Assembly (NCBI GenBank): GCA_963799245.1
Contig: CAWCWN010000004.1
Span: forward strand, 620,001-684,000
Source: CAWCWN01 sp963799245
Lineage (GTDB): Bacteria; Chloroflexota; Ktedonobacteria; Ktedonobacterales; Ktedonobacteraceae
DNA: 64,000 nucleotides
Direction: 5' to 3'
Shown here piece by piece: positions 49,313-57,811 of the stretch. The position numbers and the translations under genes were made by a program. Position 1 is the stretch's first letter. Each line of letters opens with the position of its first letter. The notes beneath the pieces were generated by a model that worked only from the letters and a program-made list of their open reading frames with translations, was not told the origin of the DNA and ran no database searches.

Positions 49313-51002
49313 GGTACTGCCTCTTTCGACAGTGGATAATTCATCCTTCCCTCCTAACCAATTGACAACCCTCTTGGCCCCGCTTACCCTTTCTTTAAAG
49401 AAGCTATCCGTTCTCTTCATTTCAAGCAAAGAGGATTCGTATGAACCTTCATGTGTGCTTACTCTTGTTCTTGTTCATTCTCTCTCTGGCACAGCTTTGT
49501 CATCTTTACTGGCCCCATCATCGCCCTCCACACTCGCGAGCAGCAGCGAAGTTGCGCACCACGGTCCAACGTCTCCTTAAGCCACGTTCCCCACGCGATT
49601 GCCCTGCCTGTCGCCTCGCCTCCACCCTCTCGTCGGGTGTGGGGCCTGCGCCTCCGCCTGTGCGCCCCTGGCGTGAGATGAAAAGCCGCCGGGGAGCACC
49701 TAAGCGGTTGAACACGGAGGGCTTCGCCTGTCCGAACCAAAAGTGCCCCTACTCTGGCATCACAGACGCTGACATTCATGCCCTGGTGGGGGATGGCAAG
49801 CATGGCCTTGCTGAACGGATCCAGACGTTTCGCTGCCAGGCCTGCCATACCACGTTCAGTGCTCGGCGCGACACCCCCTTGTACCGTCTGAAAACTCCCT
49901 CCTGTCAAGTCGCGATGGTGCTGACGGCGCTCGCCGAAGGACTGGATCCTTCTGCCGCTGAGCGAATCTTCGGCTACCGTCAGGCTACCATTACCGCCTG
50001 GCTGTCGCGCGCTGGCGAGCACGCGCAGTCCTTACATGAACGCTCATTCTGCAATCTCCAGCTCCCACACCTCCAGTTGGACGAACTTCGCACGAGGTTG
50101 CGCTGCTCCACACAGGTGCTCTGGCTCTGGCTGGCCATCGACCCCCTGACAAAGATCGTTCCTGTCCTCCATCTGGGTCCCCGCACGCAAAACGTGGCAC
50201 ATCGGGTCATCCATTCCCTGCGGCAACTCCTGGCTCCTGGCTGCATTCCGCTCTTCACGAGTGATGGCTTAAATTTGTACTTTTATGCCTTGACAGCCCA
50301 TTTTGGGCAGTGGCTTGAGGTGGGTCATCGAGGGCGGATAGCACATCGGTGGCAGGTGGCGACGGGCCTGATCTACGGCCAGGTGAAGAAAAACTATCGG
50401 CGGCGCAAGGTGGTACGGGTCACGCACGTGATGCGCCTGGGAACACAGGCAGATCTCACGGTCGCCTTGCAGGGGATGGGCTTCTCTGGAAGGCTGAACA
50501 CTGCTTTTATCGAGCGGGTCAATTTGACCGTCCGTCATGGAATAGCGGCGCTGGCTCGTCGCACCTGGGCCACGGCCCAACAAGCTCCACAACTCCTGGC
50601 CCACCTGCACTGGTGGCGAGCTTACTATCATTTTGTGCGTCCCCACGCATCACTACGAGTGGCGCTCGTGCAGCCACGAGAGCGAGGTGGTAAGCTGGTG
50701 GCGCAACGCTACCGGCAGCGTACACCAGCGATGGCAGCCGGGAGAACCAACCGACGATGGACAGCACAAGAAGTGCTGTCATATCCCTTGCCGTCGGTGC
50801 CATGCTTCACAATGTGAGCGTGTAGAAAGCGAGAAGACGCCCCGTGAAATGGAAGTGGGCGGCTCTGTGAAGATGAAAGGGGGATAGTGTGGAGGCGAGA
50901 GGATGAAGCGGTCTGCCTGGACAGTCAAATGAGGGGAAAAGCAGCCTGAAACGAGCTAACAGGGGGCTTGCCGAATTATCCACCACCAAGAGGGGCAGTA
51001 CC
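49313..51002 (+). mobile_element. IS1-like/unclassified DDE insertion sequence
   Basis: About 1.69 kb. Imperfect terminal inverted repeats of 30 nt: 49313-49342 and 50973-51002 match at about 24 of 30 positions, with GGTACTGCC at the tips and GTGGATAATTC on the inner side. One transposase gene fills it. No clear target duplication; the right tip touches the left end of the IS630 element. Confidence 0.7.
49441..50817 (+). CDS. DDE transposase with N-terminal zinc ribbons (IS1-like)
   Basis: 458 aa. The first 60 residues are hydrophobic then basic and may be partly untranslated. Two Cys pairs (ACPNQKCPYSG and FRCQACHTTFSARRDTPLY) make the zinc ribbon ahead of a helix-turn-helix-like ERIFGYRQATITAWLSRAGEHA. 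Catalytic candidates are LQLDELRTRLR (Asp), FTSDGLNLYF (Asp) and AFIERVNLTVRHG (Glu), with an inserted region after the second Asp. This layout is of IS1-type or related ISNCY transposases. It appears intact. Confidence 0.75.
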   Translation: MNLHVCLLLFLFILSLAQLCHLYWPHHRPPHSRAAAKLRTTVQRLLKPRSPRDCPACRLASTLSSGVGPAPPPVRPWREMKSRRGAPKRLNTEGFACPNQKCPYSGITDADIHALVGDGKHGLAERIQTFRCQACHTTFSARRDTPLYRLKTPSCQVAMVLTALAEGLDPSAAERIFGYRQATITAWLSRAGEHAQSLHERSFCNLQLPHLQLDELRTRLRCSTQVLWLWLAIDPLTKIVPVLHLGPRTQNVAHRVIHSLRQLLAPGCIPLFTSDGLNLYFYALTAHFGQWLEVGHRGRIAHRWQVATGLIYGQVKKNYRRRKVVRVTHVMRLGTQADLTVALQGMGFSGRLNTAFIERVNLTVRHGIAALARRTWATAQQAPQLLAHLHWWRAYYHFVRPHASLRVALVQPRERGGKLVAQRYRQRTPAMAAGRTNRRWTAQEVLSYPLPSVPCFTM

Positions 51003-52204
51003 AAATGGTGCATTCGCCAAGTTCAGGCCACTTTTGGCAGCACAGCAATGCCAGAGCGGCGTGGAGACCGATGGCGACGCCGTTTGCCCCAGATAAAGGG
51101 ATGCTTGTGAGCATTCCAGTAGGCGGTGGCGTCCTCCACTGCCTCTACCACCTCTTCCCACTTCTCAAAGCGACGCCCTTTGAGCGCGAGTGAGCGCAGT
51201 GTCTTCCACCAAGGCTCGATCAGGTTCAGATAGGCCGCATACGTAGGCTGATAGACGAATTCCCAGCGCTCATGCTGCACCATGAAGAGTAACAGGTCGT
51301 TGCAATAATGCATGTCCAGGTTATCCATGATCGCATAGATGCGCTCCACCTCTTTGGGAACCTGTTCATCGACGAAGCAGAGAAAGTCGATGAAGTCGGC
51401 TTTGCAGCGTCGGAGGTAACACTGTGTCCAGCAGTCCCCTCTCGTCTCCCACAGTGCTCCATAGACATAGCCTTTGCCGCGCCGACCATAGTCGATCTCT
51501 TGCTTGGCACGCTGGGCTGGCCGGAGGGTGATGTTGATGGCCTCTTGCCCTGGGGAGCTCTTGGCGCTGACCGGCCCCATCTCATCGATGTCTAGGATGG
51601 CGCTGTGGGCTGGAGGCTCCTTGCGGAGCCGCTCGATGGCCCCCTTTTTTGCGCGAAATCGGGATCGACTCGCTCGCCAAACCAAGTTTCCTGTTGTCGC
51701 CACCGTAATCCCTCTTCGTGCAAGATCTCGAAAATGCGCGTTTTCTTGATGCCGAAGCCCAGCTCTTCGCGCACATAGGTGGCCAGCCGCTCGAAGGTCC
51801 AACTCCTAAACTTCCGTCCCACGTCACGTGGGTTGGAGAGCGCCGTGGCGATGATGCGGGCTTTGACCTCGGGCGTATAGCGAGATGGGGCCCCTGAGCG
51901 AGGGGCATCTTCGAGCCCCGATGGCCCTTGCTCGGCGAAGCGTTTGAGCCACTTGCGCACCGTTTTCTCATTGAGACCCAGAGTTTCTGCAATCTCGGGC
52001 ACCTGACGGCCTGCACTCGCCAACTGAACGATTTTGGCGCGTTCCACCAGTCGTGCTTCTTCTGTTCGCGATTGACTCCACTTCTTGATGGTTTTGGTTT
52101 CTTCTTCTGTCAGTGGTCGCAGATGCAGCGCCATGTCTTCTCCTCCTTCGCTCTTCGGTTTCACCTCCTTAAATTATACCATAGACTTGGCGAATGCACC
52201 ACTA
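51001..52204 (-). mobile_element. IS630-family insertion sequence
   Basis: About 1.2 kb. Inner terminal repeats TGGTGCATTCGCCAAGT (51007-51023) and its perfect reverse complement near 52186-52202. TA dinucleotides lie just outside both ends (50999-51000 and 52203-52204), as expected for IS630/Tc1-type insertion into TA, but the outermost 5-6 bases differ between ends. It holds one transposase gene in two frames. Confidence 0.75.
51023..52135 (-). CDS. IS630-type transposase, two frames joined by a -1 frameshift
   Basis: First frame (from the ATG at about 52135, MALHLRPLTEEETKTIKKW) encodes the helix-turn-helix QVPEIAETLGLNEKTVRKWL and a second winged region KKTRIFEILHEEGLRWR. The second frame encodes the DDE nuclease: LDIDEMGP (Asp), IYAIMDNLDMHY (Asp), YAAYLNLIEPWWKTLR (Glu). 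They overlap at a run of six A and five G (51640-51650 as C/T on the plus strand); a -1 slip there gives FRAKKGAIERL. IS630 elements commonly use this layout. An upstream in-frame ATG at 52164 is also possible. Confidence 0.85.
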
Positions 52205-52406
52205 AATGGTGCATCTGACAAAACCGGTACGCTTTTTCTAAGTGCGTGAACAGGTGAGAATACGGTTACGGCGGATATTAAAATCGGAACACTTTTAGAT
52301 AAGCATATGAGGTGCCAATGATAATGCTTCTGGGAATGTCTTGACATTGTCAGAAATTACTGGTATTATTGCCATATATTAATGACAAAGTCAAAAGGAG
52401 GCATGT
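52205..52406. other. promoter-proximal region of the defence-like cassette with imperfect direct repeats
   Basis: Two imperfect repeats of about 23-25 nt, near 52219-52241 and 52279-52303, share AAA-C-CGG-AC and CTTTT-n-TAAG. They may be operator sites or ends of a lost IS. A copy of AAATGGTGCAT, also found at the left end of the IS630 element, lies just at 52205-52215. Confidence 0.4.
52341..52369 (+). promoter_or_regulatory. sigma70-type promoter of the QueC-like cassette
   Basis: Perfect TTGACA, 17-nt spacer, TATTAT. It ends 37 nt before the ATG at 52407, which has AAAAGGAGGC upstream. Confidence 0.7.
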
Positions 52407-53060
52407 ATGCCAGGTCAGGACGACTTTGAACCCCTCGCAAGACAATGGCGTCCAGCCTTCAGCGGCTATTTAGATCACACTGCCGCTGATTCTATTGCTG
52501 ATGAGGCAATACGCGTGGCAACAGCAATGCTTCGAAGTTGTGGAGGATGCCCCATACTCTCTCAGCTTAGCGATGCATTATTGCAATACTGGGATGCTAT
52601 TCAGACAAATTCACTATGGAATTCGCCCCCGCATGAAGCTGATCTTGTTCTCAAAGAGAGATTGGAAAGCCTTACAAGAGATGTAAGCGACCAGCGTATT
52701 AGTACGGTCGCAATTCGATCAGCAAATGTCACAGCCTTTCAACTAAAGCAGGGAAAGCTAGCGCCTCATCGCTCATTTGAGCTGCGGCTAAATCTCGCTT
52801 CACAAATTATTAAAGACCTTATCAGACACTGCTTTCTGGATGCAGCCCGAGCTCAGGCAGTGGGCGGACGTTTTCGCAGCGTAGCTCAATCCCAGGAATT
52901 TTATGACAATGTCATGAGTCACATCGACTCTGCTACCCAGAAATTGGCGCATCGACTGGTTGATAATCCGACAGGAAAGGGCCTTCGAAAATTCCGTATC
53001 GTTCCCAAAGAGACGACGGCGTCCATGATGTTTAATACGGATTTCCGGCTTGACGCATAG
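52407..53060 (+). CDS. unknown 217-aa protein, first gene of the QueC-like cassette
   Basis: Not recognised. Soluble, mostly helical, no signal or membrane segment. Features are CGGCPILSQLSDAL near residue 45, PHEADLVLKERLESL near 75, and a helical second half (LASQIIKDLIRHCFLDAARAQ near 130) ending in a basic RKFRIVPKE. It starts under a strong promoter and ends 17 nt before the QueC-like gene, so it should be cotranscribed with it. It is not like QatA, QatB or QatD as I know them. A partner or effector role in the cassette is inferred from position only. Confidence 0.6.
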   Translation: MPGQDDFEPLARQWRPAFSGYLDHTAADSIADEAIRVATAMLRSCGGCPILSQLSDALLQYWDAIQTNSLWNSPPHEADLVLKERLESLTRDVSDQRISTVAIRSANVTAFQLKQGKLAPHRSFELRLNLASQIIKDLIRHCFLDAARAQAVGGRFRSVAQSQEFYDNVMSHIDSATQKLAHRLVDNPTGKGLRKFRIVPKETTASMMFNTDFRLDA

Positions 53061-53077
53061 GAGAAGAAGTTTTTTCT

Positions 53078-53253
53078 ATGCCTCAAGCTTGTTTGAAATG
53101 GAAGGAGTATCGCGTGCCTGAGCCAATTACCGCGTATGATCTAACCGACGCCGGACGGTTTGGTTTTGAAGGACTCTCGGCGTTTTCTCTATATGAGCGT
53201 CGCTATCATTTGGATGATTCACGGCTGGTAAGCCCGTATGGGCATACGCTACC
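53078..53253 (+). pseudogene. QueC/QatC-like protein, N-terminal fragment (cut by IS4-type element)
   Basis: 59 codons before the element: starts MPQACLKWKEYRVPEPITAY and ends SPYGHTLP. The frame runs into the IS and stops at TAG 53264-53266. The 10 bp ATACGCTACC at its end is repeated beyond the IS, where the same frame continues as TLPPVLADLLDIAASVLWAD. Removing the element and one repeat copy restores one uninterrupted gene of about 481 codons (53078-53253 joined to 54674-55940). Confidence 0.85.
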
Positions 53254-54663
53254 CTTTCAGGGGTAGGTATTTGAAAAGCAAGCAAGCAAGGAGAGAAAAA
53301 CAGGTCGAAGAAACAAGGAGAGAAATCCCTTTCTGATACGATGCAAGGTATGAACGTACCGCAGTATCGGAGGAAAGAGATGTCTCATCGGAAAGCATTA
53401 TCGCAATGGGAAGGGACCGTGTCAATGTATCTGCCCCACTTGAGTCGCCCGCAAGCGCATGTGTTAGCGTTATGGAGCTATGGGCTGGTGCTGGCCAAGT
53501 CCTGTGGTATCACGAGCGTGGCGGCCCTGCTGGCTGACCTCATGGGATCATCAGTGTCCACGCTGCGTCAACAACTGCGTGAGTGGTGCTATGATGCCCA
53601 GGACAAAAAAGGGGAGCATCGGCAAGACGTGGATGTGACGCTCTGCTTTGGGCCGCTGCTGGGCTGGATTGTGAGCAAATGGCCTGCAAGCGAATGCCGG
53701 CTGGCAGTAGGAATGGATGCGACCACGCTGACCGACCGCTTCACGGTGCTCTGCATCAGCGTGCTCTACCGCAGTTGTGCCATTCCGGTGGCCTGGAAGC
53801 TGTTGCATGGCGGGGAAAAAGGAGCGTGGGAACCGTATTGGAAAGCGTTGTTTACCTCGCTGCAAGGCCGCGTGCCCAAGCATTGGACAGTGATTGTGCT
53901 CGCGGATCGTGGGTTGTATGCTCCCTGGCTCTTCCGTCACCTGATCTCGTTGGGCTGGCATCCGTTCTTGCGCATTAATCTGGGCGGCAAAGTGCGTCCG
54001 GTGGGAGCTGAGCGGTTTGATTGGCTGAGTTCGCTGGTTCCCCAAACGGGAAGCGCGTGGTGCGGTCGAGTCGATTGCTTTGTGCAGAGGACCGTGCGCT
54101 GTACGCTGCTCGCACGCTGGGAGGAAGGCTACGCCGACGCCTGGCTGGTGCTGACCGATTTGGCTCCCGAGGCAGCCGATGTGGTGTGGTACAGCATGCG
54201 GAGCTGGATCGAAGGGGGGTTCAAAGACTCCAAGCGGGGAGGCTGGCAATGGCATCAAACGAAGATGACCGATCCGACACGAGCCAGTCGCTTATGGTTA
54301 GCTATCGCGGTGGCGACCTTATGGGTCGTCAGCGTGGGAGGGGAGGCTGATGCCACGCAGCCCTGCAGCGGGTTGGAGGCGTTACCCACATGGCATATCG
54401 CGCGTCGCCAGGCCACCAAGCGGTCAAGACCGCGGCTGCAAAGTTGCTTTGCCCAGGGGGTGCGACGGATTTTCGTGGCGGTGCTGGACAGACGACGACT
54501 GCCGTTGGGACGCTTCATCCCAGAGCCATGGCCAACGAGGATGCCGCCTCGCAAGCCCTCCAAGAAGGAACGTCTGCTGAAACCGTTTCTGACCATACCA
54601 CCAGCGGATGTGCCTCCTTTGGCTTCCGAGGCGGTCGCATGAACAAAAACCTACCCGTGAAAG
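53254..54663 (+). mobile_element. IS4-type insertion sequence with 10-bp target duplication
   Basis: 1410 bp. Left tip CTTTCAGGGGTAGGTATTTG and right tip (reverse complement) CTTTCACGGGTAGGTTTTTG match at 18 of 20 positions. Target duplication ATACGCTACC is exact at 53244-53253 and 54664-54673. The perfect duplication and intact transposase indicate a recent insertion. Confidence 0.92.
53380..54642 (+). CDS. IS4-family transposase
   Basis: 420 aa from the ATG at 53380, which has CGGAGG upstream (an ATG at 53341 is less favoured). The DDE triad lies in AVGMDATTLTDR (Asp), VIVLADRGLYAPWLF (Asp) and the IS4 Y(2)R(3)E(6)K-like MRSWIEGGFKDSKRGGWQW (Glu). The stop TGA at 54640-54642 overlaps an ATG at 54639 that runs out of the element into the interrupted QueC-like frame. 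Confidence 0.9.
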   Translation: MSHRKALSQWEGTVSMYLPHLSRPQAHVLALWSYGLVLAKSCGITSVAALLADLMGSSVSTLRQQLREWCYDAQDKKGEHRQDVDVTLCFGPLLGWIVSKWPASECRLAVGMDATTLTDRFTVLCISVLYRSCAIPVAWKLLHGGEKGAWEPYWKALFTSLQGRVPKHWTVIVLADRGLYAPWLFRHLISLGWHPFLRINLGGKVRPVGAERFDWLSSLVPQTGSAWCGRVDCFVQRTVRCTLLARWEEGYADAWLVLTDLAPEAADVVWYSMRSWIEGGFKDSKRGGWQWHQTKMTDPTRASRLWLAIAVATLWVVSVGGEADATQPCSGLEALPTWHIARRQATKRSRPRLQSCFAQGVRRIFVAVLDRRRLPLGRFIPEPWPTRMPPRKPSKKERLLKPFLTIPPADVPPLASEAVA

Positions 54664-55940
54664 ATACGCTACCTCCGGTATTAGCTGATTTACTTGACAT
54701 AGCAGCCTCCGTTCTATGGGCAGATCGCCATACTTTGCGTCCCCGCAACTGTGGCCCATTCCGACAATTACGCGGCTGGGTACGTTGCTTTCACCTTGTA
54801 CTCGGTGTCCGCGAGCCTGATACGTGGAGATATCCTCCTGTTAAGGAAGCACTTGAGAAGTTCCTCACCTGGCTTACTGAAGACCAATGGCACCTGGATT
54901 TTGAGAGGCAACAGGCGACCAGAAGGCAATCAGACCTCATGCTCTCTCTCTTCTCATCACCACCGAGCGACTCATTGGTCACGCTTTACAGTGGCGGTCT
55001 CGACTCTTTATCCGGAGCCGTTAGCATCTTGCATGCATATCCCCACCGTCCAGTAATGTTAGTGAGCGCCATACATCCGCGTTTGAGTCGAATTATCGCT
55101 TCGCAGGTGAAACACTTGCAAGATCGTTTCGGGGCGAACCGCGTACAATACGCGCCTCTTCCATTTCACATAGTCCATGAGGCTCGGCAAAACGAAGAAT
55201 ACACGCAACGCACTCGGGGATTCCTTTTCCTGGCTTTTGGTGTTGCTGAGGCCATTGCCTGCAGTGCTCCATCTGTCCTCACATGTGAGAATGGCATCGG
55301 GATGCTCAATCTTCCACTCAATAAGCGGCAACTTGGGACGCAGCATACCCGAGCAATGCACCCACGGACCCTCTCAGAAATGTCGCATTTGCTTTCTCTG
55401 CTCGGCCTCAACATTCGCTGTGAGGGCCTGAATTTACTACGTACCAAAGGTGAGCTATGTACAGAATTGCGCATTGCGGGACTGGGCTCTCTCTGCGCAT
55501 CAACGGTATCGTGTGATAGTTTTCCTTTACGAATTGCCTCTAAATCGCCTGAAACTGAGCCACATTGCGGTACTTGTACCTCCTGCCTGTTACGTAGACA
55601 GGCGATATTCGCTTCACATCTTCAAAAGGAGGATGGAGCCGTGCATTACGAACACGACGTATGCCGGCCGCTGAAAAGTACTCAATTAAGATATCTCGAG
55701 CAGCTCAAATTGATGCTCGACCAAGTCTACCTCATGAAGACCGCCGTTGCCTCACCTCAGCCGGACGACGCATTGCTTCTAGAGTTCCCTGAACTCTTTG
55801 AAGCGCACTTGGTTGTTGAAACAGCGCCTGACGCTTTCGGGGTTTCTGATGATTCGAATGTGATGCATGCTTTTTCTGATCTGATCCGCCGTTACACAGA
55901 GGAGTGGGAGTTATTTCCTTATAAATTGGAGCCTGCGTAA
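54639..55940 (+). pseudogene. QueC/QatC-like PP-loop protein, C-terminal main part (5' end replaced by IS)
   Basis: From 54674 the original gene continues; the ATG at 54639 lies in the IS right end and would give a 433-aa protein with IS-derived MNKNLPVK. The body has LLDIAASVLWADRHTL, the adenylation PP-loop LYSGGLDSLSGAVSIL (near residue 110 of this ORF), and the C-terminal zinc set with PHCGTCTSCLLRRQAI. This is the QueC fold in the form seen in defence systems (QatC of Qat, and the QueC-like protein of type IV CBASS), with an N-terminal extension absent from housekeeping QueC. QueC-type enzymes turn a carboxyl-deazaguanine into the nitrile preQ0. No QueD, QueE or FolE is here. The product may still be made in shortened form. 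Confidence 0.8.
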
Positions 55941-56023
55941 GGATACTATGCACACACGATCTGGAGCCACAGAGAAATGCACGCGAGCGCTACTGCTCAC
56001 TAAACACCTGGAGGAGAAGATCC

Positions 56024-57235
56024 ATGATTCAAGACACCTATTCCAAAACTGATCCTAGAATACTTGGACAGCGCCTACAGGCTGCCCGCAAGAATGCCAA
56101 TCTCACCCAACAAGCTGTTGCAGACGCAACGGGACTGGCTCGCACAACCGTCGTTGCGATCGAAAAGGGAGAGCGTCTTCCGAAGGAAGAAGAACTTCTG
56201 CAGTTTAGCGATCTCTACCGATGCTCAGTCCATGACTTACTACGCCAAGAAATCCCCTCGGAGCCTCTTATTGTACAATTTCGAGCGGCGCGACGTATGG
56301 GGGAAAAGTTGGATAAGGAAATAGAAATAAAGCTAGGCGAGTTCCAGGACCTTTGTAATAGTTACCTGCATCTCGAACAGATTTTGGGATGCCCTTTGCC
56401 AGAGACATTAATCCCTGTCTATCCGCTTGAGGGCCCATCTCCGGAGCTCCTCGCTGAGGACGTGGCGGCAAGGGAACGTAACCGGCTCGGACTAGGCGAT
56501 GCCCCAATCCTCAATCTCCGTGAGCTACTTGAAGATGAGGGTTTGCGGATCTTTCAACTCAAACTTCCATCGGGAATCAGTGGTTTTTTCGGCTATACAC
56601 AGACATTAGGTCCCTGCATCGCTATCAATAGCGATCATCCACCAGAGCGACGGCAATGGTCACTTGCTCACGAATACGCCCATTTCCTCACGCAGCGCCA
56701 TCAACTCGATATCTCAGTGCATCATGGCTACCAGCACGTTCCAGAGAGCGAGCGATTTGCCGACGCGTTTGCGCGCGCATTTCTCATGCCCGCATCGAGC
56801 ATAAGCCGACGGTATCATGAAAAGAAGCGCATGAGAGGAAATTTCCTCCCTGCCGATCTGTGTCTCCTAGCTCATTTTTTCTTCGTTTCCGTCGAAGCCA
56901 TGGCCAGGCGACTTGAGAATCTCCACCTTTTGCGCCCTGGAGCTTACGATAGGATCATTGCAAACGCTTATAGCCCGGATGAAGCTCGATCTGCGCTCCA
57001 CCTAAATCCACACCCCATAAATGAAGAAGAGTTTCCATGGCGTTACAGATACTTGGCAACGGAAGCGCTAGCCAAGAGTGAAATCACAGAGGAAGAATAC
57101 GCCTATCTCTTAGGCACTTCTGATCTAGTCAAGGCTCGTAGATTATTCCGCTCATTGCGCACGAAATCGATCGTTTCCCCATCGGGAGAGGATGCGGTTA
57201 TAGAAGTGGCGTTTGATGAGAGCATCGGGGCGTAG
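56024..57235 (+). CDS. XRE-type DNA-binding protein fused to ImmA/IrrE-like metallopeptidase
   Basis: 403 aa, GGAGGAG before the ATG. Residues about 10-70 are a Cro/CI-type helix-turn-helix (LGQRLQAARKNANLTQQAVA, with TGLARTTVVAIEKGER). Residues about 170-290 are an ImmA/IrrE (M78-like) zinc peptidase with WSLAHEYAHFL (His216, Glu217, His220) and the third-ligand block ERFADAFARAFLMP. Such fusions regulate or cleave partner repressors and are common in toxin-antitoxin and prophage switches. It is followed 12 nt later by a PIN-like gene. It probably represses the cassette promoters. Confidence 0.85.
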   Translation: MIQDTYSKTDPRILGQRLQAARKNANLTQQAVADATGLARTTVVAIEKGERLPKEEELLQFSDLYRCSVHDLLRQEIPSEPLIVQFRAARRMGEKLDKEIEIKLGEFQDLCNSYLHLEQILGCPLPETLIPVYPLEGPSPELLAEDVAARERNRLGLGDAPILNLRELLEDEGLRIFQLKLPSGISGFFGYTQTLGPCIAINSDHPPERRQWSLAHEYAHFLTQRHQLDISVHHGYQHVPESERFADAFARAFLMPASSISRRYHEKKRMRGNFLPADLCLLAHFFFVSVEAMARRLENLHLLRPGAYDRIIANAYSPDEARSALHLNPHPINEEEFPWRYRYLATEALAKSEITEEEYAYLLGTSDLVKARRLFRSLRTKSIVSPSGEDAVIEVAFDESIGA

Positions 57236-57247
57236 GGAGCAGGGTAT

Positions 57248-57811
57248 ATGAACGATAGCAGAACGCTCTACCTGGATAGAGGCGTCTTACTGAACCTCTG
57301 CGCGACAGAGCATACTGTGGAGATTTTGAGGGCATTGCCGTATCAATTCGCCGTCCTGGAGGACATGTGCCAATCGCCGCTCTTCCTATACTCACAGAGC
57401 CAAGAAAGCGAGGAACTGTCGAGCCACCAGGAAATATCAATTGCTCCTCTTGTCAGCGCGGGGGTACTCAGGGTTGAGCACTTCGAGCGAGAACAATACA
57501 AGCAAGCGTTTCTGGCTTTTGCTCTCCACTTTCCAGATAGGCAAGCTGCACTACTGGCGCTAGCCGAACAGAGTGACGCTGCGCTCGCTCTTGATGACAA
57601 ATGTACACGGCGAGTACTGCACCGTCTCGCTCCCAATCTGCTTGTAATAAGTACGCTCACCTGCTTGTACACTTGGCAGGTGAGTACAGAACTTCCTGAT
57701 GTAGATATGCGATCGATCTTGAGAGATGTCGCGCATAGGGCTCAATTTACGCCTCCCGAGGATGACCCCCTATGTGGCTGGTGGCAAGGGCTCGTGCATA
57801 AGACAACATAG
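57248..57811 (+). CDS. PIN-like ribonuclease domain protein
   Basis: 187 aa. LYLDRGVLLNLCAT supplies a first Asp in the PIN position, and DRQAALLALAEQSDAALALDDKCTRR (in two pieces) resembles the PIN core where an acidic residue precedes a Leu-Ala-rich helix and DD follows. About 40 C-terminal residues are Trp/Pro-rich. PIN proteins are Mg-dependent RNases and often toxins. Coupled tightly with the XRE-ImmA gene, so a toxin-regulator pair is likely. Not all catalytic acidic residues could be placed. Confidence 0.65.
   Translation: MNDSRTLYLDRGVLLNLCATEHTVEILRALPYQFAVLEDMCQSPLFLYSQSQESEELSSHQEISIAPLVSAGVLRVEHFEREQYKQAFLAFALHFPDRQAALLALAEQSDAALALDDKCTRRVLHRLAPNLLVISTLTCLYTWQVSTELPDVDMRSILRDVAHRAQFTPPEDDPLCGWWQGLVHKTT

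Noticed and set aside
53078..55940. A complete Qat anti-phage system
   Set aside because: Only the QueC/QatC-like protein is present; no ATPase like QatA, no QatB and no TatD-type QatD were found nearby.
53078..57811. Type IV CBASS
   Set aside because: No CD-NTase, no TGT-like and no glycosylase gene is present around the QueC-like gene.
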